A stretch of DNA of 64,000 nucleotides, from assembly GCA_949825025.1 (NCBI GenBank), contig OX463785.1, positions 10,417,971 through 10,481,970 on the forward strand, read 5' to 3'. Below, piece by piece: positions 45,501 to 57,500 of this stretch. The notes below the pieces were generated by a model that did no database searches, was not told the DNA's origin, and was given only the letters and a program-made list of their open reading frames with translations. This DNA comes from Siphlonurus alternatus. Taxonomy: Eukaryota; Arthropoda; Insecta; Ephemeroptera; Siphlonuridae. The stretch's first letter is position 1. Each line of letters opens with the position of its first letter. Position numbers and translations under genes: made by a program.

Positions 45501-48500
45501 TAAATAAAACTTATTAAAAAATTTTTTTTTATTGAAAATAAAATGCTTTTGGAATAGCAAGCAAACATTAATTACTTAAATTCTATATATTGTAATGATT
45601 AATAGATCTTATAATATATAGTATGTATTTCATTTTTTATTTTTAATTTTTCATTTCCTTGAAAAATTCAATAGACTGTTACTAAGGGTACGATTCACGA
45701 AGCAGTTATCCAGATTTATAACCACGTTTAGCTTAACAACGTTTAACTATACCTGTTTTACGTGTTAAACTACCTAGTTAAAGTGGTTAAGCTAAACGTG
45801 GTTAGAAACCTGGCTAACTGCTTCGTGAATCGCGCCATTAGTGGCTGCATGCAAACAATATGAGCAGCCTTGTAATTTTTCTTTTATTTTCGCTTACCTT
45901 TTTTTTGTACCATTATTGCACGATCTATAGATGATGTATGATTCTAATACTACAAAACGAATGTACGTCAAATTAGTGTTCATCTCACCTCCTCGCGTAC
46001 GATGCTTTCCGGTCCTTGAAGATAATGCTGGCAGTCACTTTCTCCCTCATTCTATTGCGGGCCGTCTGGTCGAACCTCAGTCGGTACCGATGACACTGAG
46101 GACACATTTACAGTAAAATTAATTTGACATTCCTTCCGGAAGTAGCCGGAAGTGTAAAGTTTGCAGCGCTTCTGTTTATAATTAAGTTTTGAAACTTAAC
46201 AAAGTGATTTGTCGTAAAAATACTGACCTGTGTGTGAAATAGTAACGCTGAAATATGAATAGGAAGACCAGAAACCTTACACTTCCGACTACTTCCGAAG
46301 GGAATATCATGTAAATTTGACTATACGTTATTACAATCAAATTAACTTGATATTACTTCCGGAAGTGCGTGAAGTTTGCAGCTCTTCTGTTTGTAATTCA
46401 ATTTTGAAACTTTACAGATTTGAAGTAGAAGTACTGACCTATGTGTTAAATTTTAACACTAAAATACGTCTAAATCTTACACTTCCGGCTACTTCCGGAG
46501 GGAATATCATATTAATTTGACTGTAAATTGTAGTTTGTATGAGTTTTGTATCCCACTAAATTTACGTCCACTCCACTTGAGCTCTCCCTTTTCTTTTATT
46601 ATGATCGCTATGATGTGGCAATGAACCCAACTTGTTATCCTTTTTGTAGGACACAAGAGGCGTTGGGGCACATTATAGAGATGCAAATTATTCAGACTTG
46701 GTCGCAAAGAAGCAGCCTAATTTGTATTTGCGCAATAATTGTTAATGGGTAATTGGTGACAATGAAGTTCCATAACAATAGCTGTTACCGGGGCATTCAA
46801 AACTGCTAAGTAAAAAATTATTTATAAAATATTCTGACAAAAAGAGCTTTAAATTTTTAACATTGCACAACATTCTTTATTTTTTTCTAAAGAAATGCAT
46901 TGAACTACCGTGTGCAAATGTTATGTTTCCCATCTTTAATTATAAAATTCGTATTTTCTGGTTATTAAGGACATTTATCAGCAACTATGTATGGTTTTTT
47001 GAAACACGTACATTGTCAGTGCGAATCCACATTTATAAATTTAATTGCAATTAAATTATAAAAAAATAGAATATATCCAATCTTTATTACATTTGAAAGA
47101 AAAAAACATTTTAAATGATTGTATTTTTTCTTTAACTATATAAAAAATTAAATTATTTCACTATTACATTTAAAATTTTTTTTTATAATTTTATATATTT
47201 TTTTAAAACATTTGAAAATATTAATTTAATGCCTGCTAATGCACCCGTAATATTATAATAAAATGTTAATTTGAATCAATTTAAAATATATTAGTAAACA
47301 ATAATTTGGTATCAACTTAAAGCTACTTTTTATTACAGAGTTTATAACCCCCTTCCTCCTAATAAAAATCACTCATCTAAGACACCTCACATTTAATTAA
47401 TAAGGTTTTCGTCTTGTTTATAATCAAGATTCTTTGACTACAGTAGTGAAGGAACTTGTAAGATGTTATGCTGTAGGACTCTCACCCGCCACTTGTGGTG
47501 TATCCTCCGCAGCAGCAGGCTCGTCTCCGCCAGTCTGCGAGGACTCAGAGGCCAGTCCCGACTCACGGGGGACTCGGAGGGGAGGTTGCAGCAGAGTCGG
47601 ACCAGGAACTGTCGCCGCTGTGCATGAGAGGGTTGAGTTCAGTCAAGGGAAATATCATTGATTTAAAGGGAAATTTTGATGTGGAAGAATTTTGGTCTAG
47701 AGTGTTATTGTGGGCGATTCACAAAGAGAGTTATCCAGGTTTCTCACTAATCACGTTTAGCGTCATTGAATTAGACTGGCGATAACCACGGCTAGTGAGA
47801 AAGCCGAATAACTTTCTGGATAACTCTTTCGTGAATCGCCCCCAATATTAGGTCTTGAGAGAATTATTATGAATCATGAATTATTATAATGTTTAATGGA
47901 CAACTTTCTCGAAGAGATTTTATTGCATAAATATAATATACAGGGTACCAAATTGTGCTATTCCGATTTTTTTAATATTTTTTTAGAGCCCGGAGAGAAT
48001 TGCTAAAAAGTTTGACAAGGTTTGGATTTAAACCACGCCCCTTTTAGGCTTCTTTTTACTAAGAAATAATGCCTCCCTTTAAAAATTTAATAATTTTTTA
48101 AATAATTTCCCGTCTAAAAAATCTGAAAAAAAAAATCAGAATGACAATCATAATTTGGTGTACTTTATTCATTTCTGCAATAAAATGTTTTCATATATGT
48201 CGTCTATGTATAGAAAAGCCCTTGTAACAGACTCCAGTGTCCATTTTTAGTGAGCCGCAATTAATATGAGTTGAATTATAGAGAGGTTGACAAAGGAAAA
48301 TATTAAATGTTTTTTACTGGTGTCAAAGGTCAAAGCAATGAAATACTCTATTAATGGAAGGCCAAGCTTGAGTTCGAAGAGGGAAGATATTCAAGACCAA
48401 GCCAAGCGAGGTAATTGATAAAAATAGAGATGTCCGTCCTGACTGAGGTTTACCACAGTTCCCTCAGTATCATCTCAGTGAATGCTGGGAACAGGCCGTG

Positions 48501-51500
48501 ACCACCATTCTTTCCCTCCCTTATCCCTATGCATTACCCCGCCTCGAGCTCTAAGCTCGTAGGAGTGTATCCTTGTAAAAAAAAAAAATAAAATAATATT
48601 AATAATAAATGAATAGGTAAAATTACATTTTTTTTTCATTGCCTCTTAGAACCAGATCTTAATTTTCTTTATAAACAATTATTATTATTATTTTTTTCTC
48701 TCTTACCTTCCAGTGGACGTAATGCCTCTGAATGATGGTGACCGCCCACTCGATCTGTTTCCGTCTCTTCAACTCCCGATATTCCTCACGAGCCTGCGCA
48801 AGGAGGTTGAAATTAAATTCATGTAAAAAGTAAGACAATAATTAAGCCAACGTTAGGAAGCATAGGGATTCTGGTCTCTGTGAATATTAAAGAGCTTGGT
48901 GGTTTAAATTATAAACGAAAACATCTTTGCTATCATTTGTAATCAATTGTCTTCAAAAATATAAATGTATTTTATTCATTTAAATTCATCGTGTCCTTAT
49001 ATATTTCAGTATTTTGCAAAATTATTGAAGTTGGTTATACCAGATAGAGATTTTACTGTAACTTATCATAAAAATCTTTGCATTTTTTAATGTAAACAGA
49101 GATATCATGAGGGATTTTCTCGCACTATTTCAATGATTGTTATATTAATAACTACTTACTATTATAGCACAGTTTATAATTTACAAGAAAAGGTCCAGTG
49201 AAAAATTATTATTATTTACATAATACATTGTCATCATCAAGATAAGTAGAAAGAGATAACTAATAAAAATAGGAAAATATAGCGTTTAAATAGTAAATAC
49301 ACTAACTACTAAACAATTGTTTAAGTACGAGATTTTATCGCAATTTGAGAATTAATTTAGAAGCATCTACACATTTTGAAGGTCTACCATCATACAACAC
49401 CAGTAGGAGAGTGAAACTGTATTTATAAAGTACGAATATAAATGTAGCAAGAAGCTGGAAGAAAGGCGTGATTAAACATATTAAGGGGCATTCACAAAGT
49501 CTTAAGGCCACATTTAAGACTCAAAATAATAATTTAAAGCTTGATTTTAGACATGTTTTTTAGACCCAAAATTTCTGGTCTTAAATTATTGAGCCTTAAA
49601 TGTGGCCTTCAGGCTTTGTGAATGCCCCTTATTAATTTACTCAAAGATGTTTTACAAGATATCCTATCATCCGTTGTGAAGTAAATACACGAAGAAACAG
49701 GTTTTAGCTTACTCTAGGCGAGTTTCAATGTTAATAACTTCTAGCGATACCTCTCAGTGCAAAGCTACTTTGTTCACATACCACGCGGTAAAGACACCAT
49801 AGATTCTTTTTGCCTTTGAAGAGACGAGTATTGCCGATTTGCCACTCCTAAAAGTAACAATAATTACTTTTTTTGATGTTGCGCTTTTATTATGTTCTGC
49901 AAAATATTAACAATTTTATAAAATTATTTATATTTAATTAATTTACATTTTTCATTAAAACAAATTTAATTAACATTCATAAGAAATTCTGCTGTACCTT
50001 CACCTATGTTTTTTTTTTTTTTTTTTTTAATAATCAACAATAATTTGAATTAAAATTCATTTCAAAAATAGTTTTATGATGAAACCTATTAATAGAAAAA
50101 TACTGATTCAATAGTGTTTAGAAAATAATAATTGAAAATGAAATGAATATAAGCAATAGTTACAGATAATTGTTAAAGGAGCGTAATTTTTATTCATAAT
50201 TGTAAATTTTTTTATACAAAATAAAGATATCACAAATTTTATAAAATTGTTTATTTTGAATTTAAAATAACATTATTTTACATTTAAATTCCTCAATTAA
50301 TGATAATTATTATGTGACAGTATTAGATTGAGAAATGTAAATTAAAATTTACGTTTTATTTTATTAAAATATTTTTTTTATAAATTATTTTGTTGATAGT
50401 AACAATTCTTTTTACTTCAAAAAATAGTAACACAATGTGCCTGGTGATCCGAAGTTAAGGTTTTAAAAGTAATAAGTTAATAATAAAATTAATTAAAAAG
50501 ATAATTTCAGATATTTATTAAAAGTGCATTCAAAAGTGTATTAAAAAACATGGAGCATAATATGTCTATAAAAAAATTCACTTTCTAGAATGACTTTACT
50601 TTGTACTTTTATATATTATTATCGTCATGATTTTCTTGTGTAAATACATTAGATAACATTTTATCATTGATTATTTTCTTAAAAAAAAATATTGCTGAAA
50701 TTTAACAAAAATTTTTAATTTTAAATTTCTCAAACTAAATTTTACTGCAAAAAATTGCTATCAATTAAACAAAAGTAATATTAAATTCAATGTAAATAGC
50801 TTCATAAAATTTATCATTTCGTACAAAATATTATCTATTATTTCTTCCCCATTTTTAAAGAGCACATGGCTATTTTGGTGAACATACCCTCCAAGACCTC
50901 CAGGCCGACGCTATGACGATCTGACTGTGCCTCATGAGATGGTACCTTCTTCTACATCGCCAGCCTCGCCACAACTTCTGCACGGAGGCTGCCAGGTCCT
51001 CCAGACGTTGTCTCCGGAATTCCTCCAGCTCCAGCAACTGCCGGTACAACATGTGTTTGAGAAAAAGCTGCATTAAAGGGATACAGCAATCAGGGCTAAT
51101 CTTCTATTTTTAGGGGGTTTTGTCACCCCCTTCCGGCTTATGGAGGTTGAATTCTGATTGACTTATTTGCAGGCGTGGATCCACAGAAAAAAATTCTGCG
51201 AGGAGATGAAGGGGGGACTCTTCATAAGACCAATGTTAAAAAAAAAAAAAAATGGAGTGGAGGAAATGCATATAGGGAAGGGAAATGCCTATATTGCCCA
51301 TGTTAAAACCAAAATTTTGAGGGGTGCCCCCCCCCCTCCTGGATCAGCGCCTGCTTTATATAGAAAAAAAAACTTTTTCCTTTTTGGTAAAACGCCCTCC
51401 TATTATCTTTTTTTTTTTTTTTGCTTTGTTTATTTTCAAATTTATCAATCAATAATTTTTCTGTAGTGGACTTAAGTGATTATACCCTGTTCAATAGAGG

Positions 51501-54500
51501 ATTAGTCCTGCTGCGATGTGATTGGGCCGAAGCTTTAAGGGTAAGGTAACACCACCAATGTTAAAAAAAAAGTCCCTCACACAAAAATTCTGAAAAAAAT
51601 TTACAATGTTCTCCTCTACACCCCTTAACAGTAGCTAAAATATCAGGTATACAAATTCGATCTAGTTTTTGAGTTATGAATTTTTAAAGTTGACTAATTT
51701 AACATGGGAGTTCCATTTCTCCATGTTAAAGTAGTCAACTTTAAAAATTCATAACTCAAAAACTAGATCGAATTTGTATACCTGATATTTTAGCTACTGA
51801 TAGGGGGTGTAGAGGAGAACATTTTAAATTTTTTTCAGAATTTTTGTGTGAGGGACTTTTTTTAACATTGGTGGCGTTACCTTACCCTTAAGTGAATTTT
51901 TGACGCCATGGTAAAGATTGGTCTGTTTTAACCCGTCGCGGAAATATACAGTATAACCTCATCGTTTGTTTTCGAACCAAACCTCTTGGGCACATCTTTC
52001 AGATTACTCCTGAATTGGGATTTTGGACGTGAATATTAGAAGAAAGGTTGGGGATGTTGGGATCATTGACAGAAATTGAATAGATTTGGGAACCGTAATA
52101 TAAGAAGAAAATACTAAAAATATATTATAAATTGTATTTTCATCACTTCTTTTGCTAGTTGATGCACTATATTGGTAAAGTAGCTTAAATTTCATATTTG
52201 TATATATTTTCTTTTAATGGATCACTATATATGTTTATCACGATGATTCAATTCATTTCATTCAATCAACTGGCTGTACAGGTACAACATGGATTACGTC
52301 ATTCCTAATAATAACATAAAAACTACATAACATAAAAACACATCAAAGTAACAATAATTCATAAAACTCCCTAGATATGAAATACAATAGATACTATCAA
52401 ACGACTTATGGATTTTGATCACTCATTGCGTTGATTCAAGCTGCATGTTAGTATTAAATTTTGCAAATTTAATAATATATATTTAAAAATCTTTATTAAC
52501 CCAAATATATTTATTTTATTTAACTTCCAATTTCTTTGTTAGAATTTTAATTTAAAATAAATGAAAATATAAAATAAAAAATATTTAATTTTAATCATTA
52601 AATTTATTTATTTGTTTTATTAAATACAATAAACTAATTTTTATTTTTTCAATATGACCTACCATAAAAATGGAAACATTTTTTAATTTAAAGTGCTTGA
52701 AAAGATCCCTTACACCTAATTTTTTTTTTTTTTTTTTTAAATTTCACTTAAATTGAAGTATATATTTATAAGTAAAACCATGTTAGTCAACTCACGGTTC
52801 TATTACTGCGGATGAAGAGCTTGGTCCTCCCGAACGCAAAGTGTGGCGAAGAGAGCGGAAGGTCCCTCAGAAGGTACGAGACTCCCTCAACCGCCGAGCC
52901 GCGCCACGAGGGCCAGGTATGAGGTGAGAGCATCTTGTAGCGGTGCAGGAAGCTCTCGTAACACTCGCGGTGGGCGAAGCCGAGCTTGCGAACTCGAACC
53001 GTCTGAACCAGCCTGAAACATTGGAGTCGGAATGAAGCATTGCTTCATCTTGTAAGAGTCGTATTGTAATAATGTTCAGCATCTTGTAATGGTGCAGGAT
53101 TCTAGAACATTACTTGCAGACTTGCAACATGAGAAATTTAAGACCTTTGATTTGTCCTGTCACTAAATTTTAATATTTTCTTTCAATTTTAAAATTATAC
53201 CATAATATTATTTAGCATTGTTTTTTAATGTAATATATTCCACGAATGTATGCACTTCGGATATAATATTATTGTTTTCAAATCAAGCCCACTCCTTACC
53301 AACTGATCTTACTGATCTGTAATTATATTTCGTAAATTATTCTAATTTAAAAAATACTTGATCAATGTACGTACGTATTACAACAAAAATGTATAAATTT
53401 AGAATTTTTAAAATTATTAATTATATAAAATAAATATAATTAGTATTTTTGTTTCTATTTTTTTTTAATAATTTTAAAGGTAATATTTACATCAAACCTA
53501 ATACAAAGAAATTAATATATATTTTTATAAAAACTTAAAAATGTCCTTATATCTGATACATAAAACGTTCAACATAAAACAAATAAATTGTTACAAAATT
53601 CTGGCGATGTACTGAAACAGAGCTTTTGATATAAGAAATACATCATGCTATATAATCTAGTCTAGATTCTAACAATAAAATGAGAATTTTTTTATTAATT
53701 TTTACGTAAATGCTTGTTGATGTAAATTTTTTAAAATAACAATCCGTACTAGTATAAATTTGAGTAACAACTTGGGTAAAATAAATTTTTTTTTAAATTT
53801 CTATTTATTTTTTTTTTTTTTTTACCATTCGATGATACCTTTTTCAACGTGGACAACTCACCCTAGATATCGGACCTGATGCTGGACCAACGCCAGCTCG
53901 AAGATCCGCGGTTGCTTGAGCTCGTTTGGTTTGATGCAGCGTACGAAGTGTGGTGTCTTGCTCTGTAGGTTTCTCATGAGAGCTCCCACTGAGATCTTGA
54001 ACTGAGTCCCTGCAGTCGCTGGCCGCTTCAGGGTGGTCCGCTTGGGGTTACCTGGGAGTAGGGAGGCGGTTAGCTCAACTGATATGATAAGAAATCATGG
54101 TACCCTCGTTGCCTTGGAAAATGTCCCATTTACAGCCTTGTTAATCATCATGTCTTGTTTTATTCTTACGGAGCAAGGTGATTAATAAAGCTGCAAAGGG
54201 AAATTTTCCAAGGCAACGACTGTACGCAGTATATATTAATTATGGAACATTATTAATATATACTGTATAATATTGACTTGTCAATTATGATACATGCAAT
54301 AAATTTCTTATTTCTTAAGACTCTGTATCACCTTTGCGTATTTCATATGCTTCCTCATGTTATTATTTTTAATGTCACTTTTTTTCAGAAATTAAAAATC
54401 GTACAACTTTGTCTGCACCAATGCTCTTTTTTTTTATCTAATCAATTTTAATTTTAATTACAGTTTTAATTTTAAAAATTAAACATTTTAAAAGTACAAT

Positions 54501-57500
54501 TAAAATTTAACTTCATTAGAAATCGCATATCAGTCCAATAACGCCATAAAGCTAGGCAACTTGCTTAACATTAATACATAGAAGTCTGCATAAGTTACAG
54601 GGGCCTATAAACACAAATGTTATAATAATGCCAACAACATTGTGATATAAATCAATATATTATAAACAATGATTAAATATGTATTATACGATACAATTTT
54701 GCATACAATTCTTCCTTTAAAAAAATTAACCTCCCTACTAACAAATGGATTTCAAGATTTTTTGGAAGGAAAATCTGTATGCAATAATTAAAAAATATAT
54801 ATATATCTTGCAATACCGGCTTTTTGAATACATTTTTTTGATAGTCTGGAGTGTTTTTAATTACATTTTAATTAAAAAATCATGAAACCGGTAATAAAAT
54901 GCAATTCATTCTCTTTAAATTTTTATTATTATGACAGAGGAGGAAATTTAAAATTTAAGTGGACTAAAAAACCATAGCAAAATTAAATTTGAACAACAGG
55001 TACCTTCAGGGAAGAGGCTCTTGAGTAATGGGTGGTCACATCTGAACATTGCGAGCGAGAGGTCCCGGGGCAGCGAGTCACAGTTCTTCTCCACGAAGCC
55101 AGCCACACAGTAAGTCACCGTGCCCGCGTAGTGACGTAGCCTGCGACAATTATTACAGGTCAGTTAAGGTGTATTTCCATGGAGCGATGTCGAGCGGGGC
55201 TTGGCGAGGAAAGCGAACTTGCTTCAATATTGTATGGCGGCCATGTTGGCGATAAAATTGCTCCATGCAAAACGAGGAAATCCTGAGCCTCTGACTGGCT
55301 ACGGCATGCGATTTATTCTCTCCATGGAAATGCACCTTTGGTTTAATGAAAGTCAAGAAAAATAAATATTCAGGTACACTCGTCGCTTTAAAAATTTTCC
55401 CACTTGCAACCTTGTTTATCATCATGCCCTGTGTTATTCTTATGGGGAGTGGTGATAAAAAGGAAGAGAAAATTTACAAGGTGATATTTATATGAGTGTA
55501 CTTATTGTTGATGTTATTGTTATTGTAGGTACACTCCATTGAAATAAAAATGTCCATTCCGGCTATACTTTAACATTAGACATTTTTATTCGAATATGAC
55601 AACTACCAACTTCTCCACAGTAAAGAAGACAGCAGTAAAATAATATAATTTTTTCAATGTATTTTTTTTTTTAAATTCTCACATAATATTATATTATTAA
55701 TCCTATTTATTTAAATTTTATAGCTATATAAAATTTCTGTAATAAAATAAAGCATTATAATGTTTGCAGCCTTCCATTTTGTAGTGTAAATTATAAATTA
55801 TACAAATATAGGTACTCATCTATATAGGACTTCTATAATTTTGTGTTTCATAGGCATGGTCAACAGATTCTCGTAAGAAAAGATCATCGTATCAAGATAT
55901 AATTATGCTCTCACTGTCAAAATTTTATGACAATTATTCGTTTCACACAGTCTGATAAGTAATAAGCGATAGTTGATAACTGAAAATTTCCAGAAGTACC
56001 GTATTTTCTACTTATTTTCACTAACGATTGCGCGCTAAATAAAAGCGGAACTACGTATATTACGTATTTTCCGGAAAATTTCAGGTATCAACTTTTATTA
56101 TTAGACTTTACTTCTTATTGCAATTTTTGAAAGGTCTTCAGCCAATCAGAGATCTAGGATTACAAAGCTTGTCAATCGTTGTTGTTGCTCACCGGAAGCA
56201 GTTTGGTGGTACGTTGTTGGTGCACGCCGTTTCCGAGGGACTGGTGCTCACGATGGACCTTGGCGAACATCCCCTGGTCTCGAAGTGGGTGTTCCCGGAG
56301 CACGTCTGCGCGAGACGAGACAGGAACGCCTCGTCAGGTGACACTCCTGCGCATGCGCCGCGCTGAGATTCCTCGTCAAGCATTGACAGGATCCCGTAGG
56401 TGTTCTGTGTGACGTCATAAGGGTCAGGTTATATTTTATTGTGTATAAACATACATTATTTTGAGTACAGTACATAAGCTCTAATTTTTTATACAAAAAC
56501 TGCAACAAGATTTTCAAATTTGTATTAATGAAGAGTTAATCTACATATTGTGTATATTTTGTTTCAATATTCCAAGAGGAATCTCCCTAACAGCTGCATT
56601 TTATTGAACATAATGAAGTTAGGTGGGGAATAAAGTATTTAAGTATAATATTTTTAATGTTAACAAAAAGTGCTAAAAATAAAATAAAACACTGTTTAAT
56701 TAACTTAATAATAAAGATAAAATTTCGAAAACAAAAATAATAACAATAATAAAAATTGTATATAATTTTATCATTAGAAAAAATTGTTTAATTATTAGAA
56801 AAATTTTAGTATTCTTTTTCAAAACAATTGGGGGTAATCGTATTTATACAATTTATATACAATCATACACAATTTCAAAAGGTTCCCGCATGACTTCAGT
56901 TAAAGAAAAATTGTTTTCAAAACTCTACTTTTCATTAAAAAATTTGTTTAATTTTCTTCCCTTGTTATATTAATTTTTTGTTTTTATTTTTGTGATTTTG
57001 CACTAAGTTTTGTACTATCAAGAATTGAACATCGCACTTTATTTGTAGGTATAATATGGAACAGTACTTATTTATTCAAAATATGAATTATTAAATTAAA
57101 AATACCTCTCTTAATTTAGTTTCCAATGCAACAAATGTCGATACTTTTGGAGCAAGAAGGTTGATCGCAAACAAAAGGAAACACATTGGGGGCATACATG
57201 ACTAAAATATTATAATATTACCCCAAAATACCAACCAACCAGCCAAAAGTAAACACAATTTAATTCTTCAAGCGGTTATCTTACCTTCTCTATTAGCTCA
57301 CAGATGGGGGTATTGTTAAAAAAGTCGACAGGGGTCCACTCTAGACCCTCTCGAACGTATTCCTCCTGGCGCATGCGCAGAGTGACCTCGGTGACCGCTT
57401 GTTGGAGTTTCTCGTTGCAAAAGTTGATGATGAATTGCTCGAAGCCGTTGTGTTCGAGCACTTCGAAGCCGTAAATGTCGAGAATACCGAGCACTTTCCG

